Positions 28,773 through 40,359 of a stretch of DNA of 64,000 bases are shown here, piece by piece (position 1 is the stretch's first letter; every line of letters begins with the position of its first letter). This stretch comes from Morella rubra (Eukaryota > Streptophyta > Magnoliopsida > Fagales > Myricaceae), in assembly GCA_003952965.2 (NCBI GenBank), contig CM025856.1:27537723-27601722 (forward strand). The letters run 5' to 3'. The notes below the pieces were generated by a model, which worked only from the letters and a program-made list of their open reading frames with translations, had not been told where the DNA came from and did not search any database. Both the position numbers and the translations under genes were made by a program.

Positions 28773-31700
28773 CACACTTCTTTCTCAAAAAGGTATAATT
28801 CTTCCTCTTCGCATTTATGGAACCTCAACCTCAACGGGCTCAACCTTGACATGAAAATGCGATGAGTCTAGAAAAGAATTGTGGCAGTTGCATAACTGCT
28901 GGGAGTTTATCAGATAAAATAAGAGTCTAGTGTAAGAAGTTTGCAAATTTTTTCGCATGTGCTGAGTCTTCATGAGCTTATCTATTTTCCTAACTACGAT
29001 GTATTGCGTAATTATCTTTACACCTGCATACCTCTGGTTTGCTGCTTGCTTTAGTGTCACAGAGAAAAGGCTGTTCAAGATTTAATACAGCGTTTCGAAG
29101 GTTGAGGGTAGAAGGATAGGGGCTTTGTTCTTGCTTTTTTTTAGGTGGTTGTCCAATGTTTATGTCATTTTTTATGTTATACTCAGGGGCCTTTTCGTAC
29201 TGCAATAGTAGAGTTTCGGGCAATCCAGCGCAACTGTACGGGTTCAATTCTTGAGGGCAGTCACTTCATGATAAAATACTTATGGTAAGACTGGGCCCAC
29301 TTCACTTCTACTGGGACTCCACATAGGTGGGACCAGAATTTAGAATGACCCTTCTGTCAACGTCATGTTTTTTCTTTTGTATTTCAACATCATGTTTACT
29401 TTTAATAAGTCAGTTATATTTCTTGTGACTTCATAGTTCATAATTGTAGGTTAAAACACCCGGTAAAACTCGTCTTTATTTGTCAAAATTTACAAGTCAT
29501 TTACCTTTAATGCATTTCTTTGAGCTAAAAATATGCATTTGATTACCTCTACATTTTGTGCAAGTAAAAATGGCTAGTTTAGAAATATGAAAGTAATTTT
29601 AAGGTCTCAAGATTCAGTTCAAAAGAATCAATAACAGAGCTATAATGCTTGAAATCTACCTGAAGAGAAGCATATGTTATGGGGGCAATCCATTTTTATG
29701 AGAGTTTAAGGAGAGAAGCATATGCTTTCTGGACCATCAAAATTTTATGAGAATCGAAGGTATAAGACCATGACTTGTGGTAAACTTTTTCTGTTGGAAA
29801 ACAAAAGAAAATTTCACCTTATTTTTCTTAATTTCATTCTTGCTTTGACATTATGCACACCCAAATGCTATGAATTCCCTCGAGCTTTGGTATACATGGA
29901 GTAAGACCGCTCGTGTTCTCAAACCAAAAGTTTAGTCATATCTGAGCCTAAGGCATTCGAAGCCTTTATAATGTCACCTGCTTGCAAATTTGTTGGAATA
30001 TGAGACCTTTGCTCAAAAATTTGATTTCTGACAGTGAAAGGAACCAATCTTTTGATCATATGAAAAGCTGAGCTTCAGATGCGATTTGCTTTATTTCCAT
30101 GGACTTGCAGTTGTTTCATGTTTGTGAGCAAAATGTTTGACTTGGATATATTCCCCTTGTGAATGCTGAAGTAGATGGATCTGAGGATCAGCTTACTGCT
30201 TCATTTGAATGTATTGACCACAAGACCTGGAAAGACAAGAATTCTTTGTTCTTTGGCATGCCGAAGATCTGTAAGTGATTTTCTTTCTTCATTTGTCTAG
30301 GATTGGGGAGAAGTAATCTTATGTATTTTAGTTTGGTTTTCGGTGTGAATCACGCCTTTTTCCTCAAGGTGTTACTGTTTGTTTCTGATCCAGCAGCTTA
30401 ACTCTGTTCATTCATTTAATTGTCTCACTTGTTTTGGCTTCTCTTCTTTGGAGAAAAGTTGTTTTAAGAATTCTAGGTACTTGAAGAACAAAATAGTGGT
30501 GCATATGGTCTAACTGGGGACCTCTGATAGGTATTCACTTCATTCTTCACAGAAACATATCAAATATTACTACCAACCTGGCCTATCGAATTTTATGTTT
30601 TACTGTAAACTTTAGTTGATCAAAATTCTCGCGTGAGTGTAATATTCAATGCACCTTGGATCAGATGAAGCATCAGCTAGTCAATGCATGATTGAGTTCT
30701 ATTAAACTTCAGTGCATGATTGAGAGGATCATTGCTCCTTTTATTTGGTTGTGTTCTATTTAACTATGGATTCTTGCTTCTTTTATTTGTTTGTGTACAG
30801 CTTTCCACCAGTTTCGTGGTTATTATTCTCAAACATTGCTTGTTTTGTCGGCATCCATCATAGGGGTAAACCATAATTCCTCTTCTATGCTTTCATAAAG
30901 AAGCTCCATCACTGAAATTATTTAATTGGTCATCCCCAATCCTGTCTTCTTTAAACCTCAAGTATGGCATGATAGATCAAAAATAGATTGGAGGGCAAGT
31001 AGAATTTTTCTTGATCTTCTTCAGTTGTTTGTTTCTAACAGAAACCGTTCTCCTCCTAATTATGATTTGCCAATAGGCTTACTGCATCTATCTATGAATA
31101 GTAGTTTGGAGTCCCAGAGGAAGATGTATTTGAGCATCTTGAATCATCACGAGCACTGACAGCCATGATGAGGCTAACTTCCATTTTTATCGTCAGATAG
31201 TGAAAGTGTTTCATGTAGCCTTTGGGGGCTGAAAGCTGCAATGTCTTCTTCTTCCTCTTTTTTTGTTACGTGATCAAACAAACTTTCTTCGAATTGCCCT
31301 TGCTGTATGATTGTCACTTCGCAATCTGTATGCAGGGGGAAATTGACTGTTTCATTAACTTTTGCAGGAAGGGAGATATTTCATACCAAATCGGGGGAAC
31401 TCTTTAAAACATGAACAATGATGTCCGGGTAGTCGGTCTTTCCTCTTTGAACTGCAGCTTGAATTCCCTCTTATTATGACATGGAAACCTGGGATAATGG
31501 AGTACCTCCCATTATGACATGGAAACCTGGGACCTATTGTCAGCACCAGTGATCACTATGGGTCCTCGTCCAAGTAAAATGACTTTCAAGCACCATCCCA
31601 CGCGGAATACTAGAGCCCTTAAACTTGCTCAGCTGCTGTCCCCCACTTCGAATCCCACTTCGAATCCCACTATATGGAGCTCTCATCTTCTAAAGCTGAT

Positions 31701-34700
31701 ATCGATTGATGAATGTACGAGATTCCAAATCTCCGTTATTTGGATCACTAAATGGAGCAGTCTGAACTGAAATAATAAAAAGGCAACTTATTGAAGCGGT
31801 TGCTATTGTTGAGGTTTCTATTTAGATTGTCAGTGATGTAAGGATAATGTTCTTGCCTAGGACATCATATTACAAAGAAAGGCAAGTTCGTATTTACGCA
31901 CGGACAAGCTATGGACATCGGTTAATGTCTACTAGTGGTAGAATATATATACACTGAAAATATAAGTTTATGCGATTGGGAAAGTGGAAAATTTGTCCCC
32001 TGGCAAAAACTAATCTAATCTTCAGTACATAAATCAGCTTCTCTTGGCGTCAAAGCTGCCAGAACAGAACACCCACCTATTTTGTATAGTCTCTGTTCTG
32101 TAGGTGAATGTGATGACATATTAGGGGAGGTGGTCGGCTACAGTGTGTCTTGGAGGACCCAATTGAAATAGGAGGCCCATATATACATAAACAGACACCG
32201 ACACACAGTGAGAGTGAAACAAAAACCACGTTTCTCTTTTGAGTGGCCAGGGAATGAGAAGCCAGAGCGCCCTACCATCGTGTTCGGTAGAAGTAAAAAC
32301 AAATGCCAAACACGAGTTTCCTACTATTTATTGAGGGCGGTTCATAATGTGTCCTTAACCGAAGATATATTATATATGGTCTTGAATCAACTGACGGCAT
32401 AAGTAATTCTTAATTTTTCCAACAACCCGAAAACCCAAATAAAAAATATGAAATAGAAAATCGATTTCGAAGAACTGAAAATGACACCTTGTGGAAAAGT
32501 CTATTGATTGCTTGGTCTCTTAAGCAAGCAGATGCTGTTGTCATACACATTAGAAAACTGCTTTCTTAAAGCTTCACGTTTTTTCTCTAATCTGACAGAA
32601 ATTATATCATACGGGGAGGAACACCAAACGTCCAAGAAAGCTCGCGAAAATTTAGGAGAACAAATTCCTTAATCCTCGAATCTCCATTTTCAGAGCCACT
32701 TCTTTTTCTTTTTTTTTTTCGGTGTCCACATCCCAGAAAACATCCACTTTGGTTGAATATCTAACGAGGAGCAGTTTATAGTTGTAGCTATTTTTAGCCC
32801 CAGAAGTCATTTGTTTGGCCTTTCGACAAGTTTTGCACTGCTCTTAGAGGCTTGTTATGGATGAAAAGGGGCATCTGCTCTTTCTTCTTCTTGTGGAAAA
32901 TGATAATCAGAGCATCCGATTTAACATGGTTGTCCATTGGGTAGATCCACGGACCACCCAGCTGCCAGAAGCATTATTATAATGGACGAGGATATCTCTC
33001 CTACATCAAACAAAGTTTGTTTTCGGTGCCCACTAAAATTTCAGAGAACATCTGCAAATCTAACTCATGCATATAGTATTCATCTTATCCCCTTTCTCAT
33101 GACATGAGCAGACAGCTAAATCATTTAACTCGGGATGCTGTTTTTCTTTACCAATCTTTTTCCAAGTCGCTTTTGAACATAAAAAGAATACATATTCTTT
33201 CCCGCAAACAATGTCGATTTAGCCCAGGGTTTTCATGATATATATGAGTGCTGAAATAGGCCAAATCGATGTCAGAGAAATAGGAAAGACTAGAATAGTA
33301 GCTAACCAGCTGTCTTCAACCTTTGGGTTACGATATTGGTGGGCGTGCGGCCACCAACTCATATGATAAGATCAGATGGAATCTACAGTACTTGTGGTTG
33401 CTGCAACTGGTTAGAGGCAACTTTTTTTTTTTTCTATTTGGGTGTTAATGGACCAATGACCTCTTCTGCTATTGCTTTTGCCACCGACTGTTTTGGTAGG
33501 AATTTACCCCCAGTCAAAGGAAGAACATGAGACCACTTTGCAGACAAAATCATGAGCCGTTTATAAAAGTTTTGCCTTATATACTCTTGCTGCAAATTTC
33601 ACTGCAGCTCAGTGTTATTAAATGGTGGACCTGGATATTCATCGGGCATCAAAATTACTTATATCAGAAGGATGTTTCTTCAATTCATGATGCATTTTAG
33701 ATTTTAGAAAGATGTTTCTTCAATCTTAGGTTAGGGGTATGTTCATGTCCTTATTTATCGCTACAGAAACAACATATCAAGTCTCTGTTACTTCCAAACC
33801 TGTTCATATTGTCTTAATCATTTGGAGGCACTAGCCACCCAAACCAAAATCATAAAAAATCCCATCAAACCAACCGGGGTGGCTTGCCCATTCCTCCTTC
33901 TCTATTTAGTGGACCACCCACTTTTCTACGATGAGAGTTCATAATGTTCAATAGTTTATAAAAGCACTTTCTAAGCCAAGATGTGATGTATAAGGTTGAA
34001 CTAAATCCTATTAAATCTTGGCTTTATTGACTAAGAAAGGTTTATTCCTTGGTATCAATGGTTGCTTCCTTTTTTTTTTTTTCCCCCAGCCAATCGCGAC
34101 ATCATGCGTATCTTCAACTTCAGGAGTAGAAACCTCAAATCTCAGGTCCCAAAATTTGGCTACATACATGCACTGGATGGGAAAGTTTTCATATGGTGTC
34201 ATGCCTGTGGAAGCCATGGCATCCCATTTGCATATTCAATCGGCCGTCTCCTGTTGTCTATTTACTCCTAAGAATCCTTCCTCTTGTACCTCAACCTTTT
34301 CTATTCATAAAATTATATATTACCTTAACAACAATAAAAATGACTGCAAATATCTAACAAAGAAAAATATTTTCAATTAACTCGTAATAAATGAATCTTA
34401 TAGGAGCCCCTACTGTAGAGTATTCAATTTAAGCCATAGCTGTTGTTCATTGGCCGAGTAAGTCACTACAACATCAGTATGACCATCAATCAATTTCAAG
34501 TCCATCCACTAGGCCCAATATCAAACTTTACTTTCACAAGCAATTTCAACTTATGTCCTCACTTAAACTCTTAATTTTGAAACCGGTGAATATCGGATAA
34601 TACTAATTAGGCTACAGCCCTGCTGACACCCTTTCTCTCATTCTCGTTACGTTGCAAATTCATCCCAAAATCGGTCGACTGCACTAATTTTTTTTTTTTG

Positions 34701-35792
34701 TAACCTTAATTGAGTTTCATTAACTACAGTAATAGCAGATATTGCGTAAAACCCAAGTCTTCTTCGTATTGTTTGACCTTCTCTGACGTGTGACGACTAT
34801 ATGTATGCTGTTTAAAATATTGGACCTGAGAAACATGCTTGTCATTAATTCTTTTAGCCGAGGCTGGTGGCATAGTGTTAAGATCCAAGTGGGTAAATTA
34901 AAAGAAGCTCGCTACGTCTTAGCTTGTTGATAATATATAAAACCCGAATAATTAATTGAATAGTGTTTGTGTGTGTATTATACGTAGAGGGGGCTATTAA
35001 GATCCAAGTGGGTCCCTCTACTCAATTAAATATATCTAATGAAATCATTGTTAGGGGATCAAGCATGCTAAACAATAATTAGTATTCAGAGATGTTGATC
35101 AGTCAATTCTTAAAAGAATAGAGAGGCATGCACCGGAGTCGCTACCAAATAATTAACTAGAGAAAATCGAAACCCAACGACTCTAGCGTTCCAACTCCTA
35201 ATTAATCCGAAAAACTTGTCGTCAACTGTTGCTACTAGATGCATCAGTCTGAACTGAACTAATTGCATCTTCTCTACGCTACGTCCTTTTCTTCGAGGCA
35301 TTTGGTTTGTCCAATTGGATTCACCCTCACTTTGTTTCAAGTTTCCACGATCTCCTCGATCAAAACGGGAGACAAATGATTTTGAGAAGAGATTGGTGTG
35401 GGTCGGAGAGAGAGAGATGAAAAACTCAAATAAAATATAAATACAAAAATAAAACTCGAAGATAACAAAAAGGGAATTTGGTACAAGTCTTTTTCTCTTC
35501 CGAATGCATACAAAATGCCAATAATGCATAGACTACGAGGCTTCAATCTCCACCACGCAAGCGTGTGGATCAATTAGCACTCTCCTGAAGGCGAGACTTT
35601 GTTTTTTTCCTAGGTAAGGCTAGACTTGTCTGAGGTGGGTCCATCTTCGTTAAGGATGTCAACATGGAATTTCTAAATTATATTGTCCAAAAGCCAATTG
35701 TAACATCCCCCCTCCCCCCAAAGATAAAAAATAAAAAGTCTCTTCATTGACCAAGATCACAGTTTGCTCAAAAAAAGGGCGAAAAAAACCAA
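28773..35792. other. Gene-free region downstream of the PPR gene
   Basis: About 7 kb. The PPR 3' UTR should occupy the start. No frame resembles a known protein. Around 30170-30285 a short open stretch (reading roughly AEVDGSEDQLTASF) ends at AG/GT-like bases but has no partners, so I do not call a gene. Near 29190-29300 there is a tRNA-like motif (GGGTTCAATTC), perhaps a SINE remnant. A short direct duplication (TTATGACATGGAAACCTGGG) lies near 31473 and 31513. Confidence 0.45.
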
Positions 35793-36117
35793 GAGCATAT
35801 AGTTTGTATCTATATAATTTTGAAGGTAAAAGTATAGAAAAATATAGCTGAATAGAATTCATTTGAAATTGGAACATCCATTTATATATATCGGATTAGG
35901 ACAAACTTAGTATCCATACAAATTGAATTCAACATTATAATAAATTCTAGAGAGCATATAGTTTGCATCTATATAATTTTGAAGGTAAAAGTACAGAAAA
36001 ACATAATTGGATAGAATTCATTTGGAATTCGAGCATCCATTTATATATATCGGATTAGGACAAATTTAGTTCAGTATCTGTACGAATTGAATTTAACGTC
36101 ATGATAAATTCTAGAGA
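35793..36117. repeat. Two-copy tandem repeat, unit about 160 bp
   Basis: Copies at 35793-35951 and 35952-36117 are adjacent and in the same orientation. Both begin GAGCATATAGTTTG and contain TATATATATCGGATTAGGAC. Differences are mostly single substitutions (for example AAACTTAGT and AAATTTAGT), so the duplication is not very recent. No coding capacity. Confidence 0.85.
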
Positions 36118-36416
36118 GACTGACCGACCTATTAATCAACCCCTCGTTTAAGTTTTTTGTTTGAATGATTTTTCAAACATTTGTCTGTGTGCCTGACCTA
36201 TACTCTTACGCCCCCGCTACCAGGTAGTTACATCTCCATTTGCACTTGTCATCGACTTATGAAGCTTTTTCCCATGCTAGCTCGACTTGCAACAGCAATT
36301 TTCTGAAGCACTCACAACATGACGAGGTTGGCAGACAAGGTCCTACTTGCAAAGTAAGCTTTCCCAATAATGGTGGACTTGCAAATAATACTTCGTATGA
36401 GGGAAAAAAAAAAAAG

Positions 36417-36618
36417 GGATAAATGCAAAATCAGTCCCTGTGCTATACGCGAAAATCAAATTAGTCCTTGTGATAACAAAACCATAAAATTAGTCCCTAT
36501 GATTTCACTTTCATTTCCCGTTAATCCCTTCACTATGGACTAATTTTATATTTTTGTGATCATATTTTATTATTACAGGGACTAATTCGATTTTCGCGTA
36601 TAGTACTTGCATTTATCC
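36417..36618. mobile_element. Foldback MITE-like element, 202 bp
   Basis: Long terminal inverted repeats: the left end GGATAAATGCAAAATCAGTC is mirrored by ACTTGCATTTATCC at the right end, and the inner arms share CTATACGCGAAAATC and GATTTTCGCGTATAG. A homopurine A run flanks each side. No coding capacity. The type (GGATAAATGCA with AGTCCC motifs) is widespread in plants; superfamily not assigned. Confidence 0.85.
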
Positions 36619-38416
36619 AAAAAAAAAAAAAAAAAAAGGTCCGCACTAAATGTAGTCCTGGATTGGATACTGGATAGGAGATAGGACATCGTTCCCCACA
36701 TGGTAGGCCACCCCGAGCCGCCTTTTTTTTTTTTTTTTTTTTTTCTGCAGAAAGGCTGTATCTCTCTCTCTCTCTTCTAATATATGCTCTTGCTTTTTTG
36801 TTTCCCTGATAAAGAGGAGGTGAAGAAGAAAATACCTGCTCGGAAGATGTATTATACGTGAGCGACGTGAGATGTATTGTGTGTTTTATTATATTTATCT
36901 ATTTATTACTAACATATATCTATATTATTCTTCTGGTATCAAAATAGAACAGGTGTACTCACAGTAAAGGGGTTAAGGGTTTTGAACTTAACAGCACGCG
37001 AGTTTACCGTTATGTTTATATATAACTCCCCCGAAAATAGTGTCTACGTATCCAAAGCATTTCCTTGATCTATAAGCTCTAAATGATTGGCTACATACTT
37101 TATTAACCCGAATTATTATCTTCTAATTTATTTATGGAATTAGATAATTTAATTCGGTTTTATAATATTACATATTAATTATCGAGTAAATCTCACCACA
37201 TTAGATTAATACTGTATTTTTTTTACGGTTCAATTTGATTAGTAAATCGAGGAATATCTCCGTACTTAGTGATCATACTGTAGCATAATCTACCGACTTC
37301 CGCAAATAACCTTCGGGTCGGACTCAACTATATATAGAGATAAGGTGATAGACTGATTTGTGTTATGGAAAAATGGATGATGGGTTAATGGATAAGAATC
37401 AAATACATGGCTGATGGATCGAGCACAACGACACGCTCTTTGATTGCTTTCACTAAATTAGACTGGATGTGTTAATTTGGTGAAAATTTTAAGAATTTTA
37501 AATATAGTATAAATATTTAGATGATGTATGAGTTTTATTGACATATATATATATATAAATTGTTGAATTGTATTGATATTTATAAAAAAATTAATATTGA
37601 GTTATATTTATATGTACTTACAAATAATGTTAGAATTGTAAGGTTAAAAAATTAAATTTAAATTTTAAATTTTTTAGCCAAACCAACGTGCTGAGACTCG
37701 AAGAAAAAACAAGTCCGGAAAGAAAAAGAGGGGTGTTTTTTTTGTTTTGTTTTTAATCAAGAAGAAGAAGAAGAGGGGTTTAAACCGACAAAGCATGCGC
37801 TGGTGAAACGTGGAAAACGTGCAGAAAAGTTACTATTTATAGGAAATGTGCCGTACTATTTATAGTCCCCGGGGGTGTAACTTGCAAATGTGTCAAAAGA
37901 TTTGGGCTTGCTTATATAAAAAAAAAAATAGTCGAAAAGATTTGGCGAAAGGCACGTCTCTGCCACGTCAGGTCAGTCAGTGTATGCGAATATTATTAGA
38001 ATAATGTTTCACTTGTACCCCTCGATTTTTTGCAGATCTTTCCTGAAAGTTTCTTCTATTGTGTTACTTTATTTTTTTTTTCCCTGTAATGATTTTTTCT
38101 AGTGGATTCTGATCTTCGTAAAACTTTTTATTTATTTATACTTTTTAACAGAATTACACCGATTTTTGTGGATCGAATTTGAACTGACTCGATTAAAGAG
38201 AAAATTGACAGAGTTAGAGTCTAATTATAAATTATAGATACTTCAATCAACGTTATAGTCTAAATAACAGTTAAGTGAATAAATTATAAATCTATTTTTA
38301 ATATTTATTTTGAGAAAATACATTTTGTACTCTCAAATTTATAGATATTAACTAGTTGCACCACAATATTTTATTTTCATAATATTGAGTTATAAAGTTT
38401 TGCTTTTATTTATTTT
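36619..38416. other. Gene-free AT-rich region
   Basis: No gene is seen. It contains a T run at 36723-36744, a short CT microsatellite near 36762, AT dinucleotide stretches near 37540 and GAAGAA runs near 37765. Confidence 0.45.
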
Positions 38417-38607
38417 GGGGGCGTTTGTTTACCGAAATTTTGGAGAATATTCCAAAATTTTGGGAATCTTTTGAAGATTGAAGTTTATTGGAATTTGTGA
38501 AAAGTGTAAAGTGAATATGTAAAAGTGTGAAGTTTATTGAGGTTGTGAAATGTGTTTGATGTGGTAGAAATTTTAGGCCCAAAAAAATTGGGCAAACAAA
38601 TGCCCCC
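38417..38607. mobile_element. MITE-like foldback element, 191 bp, copy 2
   Basis: Same element as at 16228-16418: same length, ends GGGGGCGTTTGTTT and AAACAAATGCCCCC, and the same internal landmarks (GTGAAGTTTATTG, GAAATGTGTTTG). The flanks are TTTT on the left and TTTA on the right, so a short T-rich target-site duplication is likely. It lies in intergenic DNA. Confidence 0.85.
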
Positions 38608-39880
38608 TTTACACTTTCAATCGAAATTAAACGTTAAATAGATGTTAAGTTGGATGGAGGGTCAAATTGACAAAAATAAAAACTTCAAGAGGTCATAAAA
38701 ATAAAAGATGAAGTATAAAGTCTCCGTCCTTCAAATTCTACGAGCACAAAATGTATTTTTAATTATTTGTTTTCATAATCAACTCGTTCCTCCTTGGTAG
38801 CTGGCGGCGTATTTTGCAATCTCCCTCTTAAGAGTTTCAAGCGGTGTTGTTGAATGACAAATAAGAGTTATTTGCAATACCCAGGAACTCAACAGAAAAT
38901 GCTTCGAGCAGCTTCTAATCTATTATTATGTTTCACTGGTCTTACCACTGACTGAGAATGTAAATTCGCACGTCTTGACACGAGAAAAATTAGGTATATT
39001 GCAAGAAAGAAGACAGAGAGTGAAGCTGCAAACCTATACGAATTTTCATCATCCAAGCCTTAAACTAAATAAACGGTGTTACTTTCTAAATAATTCAATG
39101 ATTAAAATTTCATTCCTACGGATAAATAAATCATTAAATTTTGAAATTAAGAGATTATCTTATCACCCAGATAGCCTAGTTTTTTGAGGTTTTATTTTTA
39201 ATATTTTTCTTATCTTCCAGTAAGATTTCAACTAGATTTGATTTTGCAAAACTTTTGGCTACGTCACTTCAAAATTACAGTAAATATGGACTTTATCAAA
39301 ACAAAAAAAAAACAAAAAAACAAACAAAGGACTCTATCTAGAACTCTTGAGTCTACAAATATAGGGTCATTTTTCTAGTAGATAATAATCTAGTAAAATC
39401 TTATCTGGAGGAGATAATGGTATAATATGAATGGAAAAATAAAATAAAATATAATCTCAATAGCTAAAAGGCCAAATAAAAAGATAATAATAATTATGTT
39501 TCAAAATATTTTCCAATAATTTTCTTTAAAATTTATTTTTACGGAATTATATTACTTCCACAACCAAAAAATGAATCTTAACAAATATTCTTCGATTTTA
39601 GAAAATTAAAATCGTTTTCCTATCCAAAGATAGATTGATAATTAAAGGGATGGAAACGATAAAGTTGAGTAAAACTCTAAAGCCGCAAAAAAAAAAAAAA
39701 AACCCAAAAATTCTCTAACGGCAAAAGTGTCCATGCATAGGCTTTTGTTATTTAATTGTGGAATACTGGTAAAATCTAAAGGGGAAAACGGTAGAAAATC
39801 GGGTGGTACTTGCAACAACAGAGGAGCGTTTTTTCACGGAAGGTATTGGAGAGGAAGACGACAGCCTACCTCACTTTTCT
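38608..39880. other. Gene-free region upstream of the TBC gene
   Basis: AT-rich DNA with A runs at about 39303-39325 and 39687-39702. No coding exon is recognisable. The right end should contain the distal promoter of the TBC gene. Confidence 0.45.
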
Positions 39881-40359
39881 GTACCCCCCCCCCCCCCCAC
39901 CATCTCTCTCTCTCTCTCCCTCTCTCTCTATCTCTCACGCTCTAAATAAAGAAAGAGGGGAGGAATAAAAGTGATTTAGAAGAAGTTGGAGAGATTTCTT
40001 TTATAGATTTCTCTCCCTCGCCGTCTCTCTCCTATTGAGAATTTGTTGTCATTATCATCTCCCAAACTGAGACGTAAGTCTCTCTGTATTTCATTTCCGC
40101 CACAAATTTGGCCTATTTTTCCACCCTGCGTCCTCCATCTGATTCAGTTTTCATTTCCATTTCCCAAATTCTCTCTCTAAACGCTCCGAAACTCCTCTGT
40201 TTCCGCCTTTTGTTTCTTCCCAAATTTCCTCATTCCCGTAATTGCTTTTCATTCTTCACCAAATTTCACAGTATTTAAATCCGTCTTCGTTTGTTATTTT
40301 TTCCTGAAAGCAATTCGATACCGTTCAAACCATTTTTTTCTCCTTTCTCCTCCACAACC
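39881..40359 (+). promoter_or_regulatory. Pyrimidine-rich promoter/leader of the TBC gene
   Basis: A C run (39884-39898) and a CT microsatellite (39903-39936) are followed by CT-rich DNA up to the start codon at 40360. Such CT-rich zones are typical of plant core promoters and 5' leaders. The transcription start cannot be placed exactly. Confidence 0.5.

Noticed and set aside
35110..35529. Minus-strand open frame of 139 codons
   Set aside because: Composition is low-complexity and hydrophobic from AT-rich DNA, with no recognised motif and no neighbouring exons.
28773..39880. CRISPR array, integrated virus or retrotransposon with coding capacity
   Set aside because: No regularly spaced repeats, long terminal repeats, reverse transcriptase, integrase or transposase motifs were seen on either strand.
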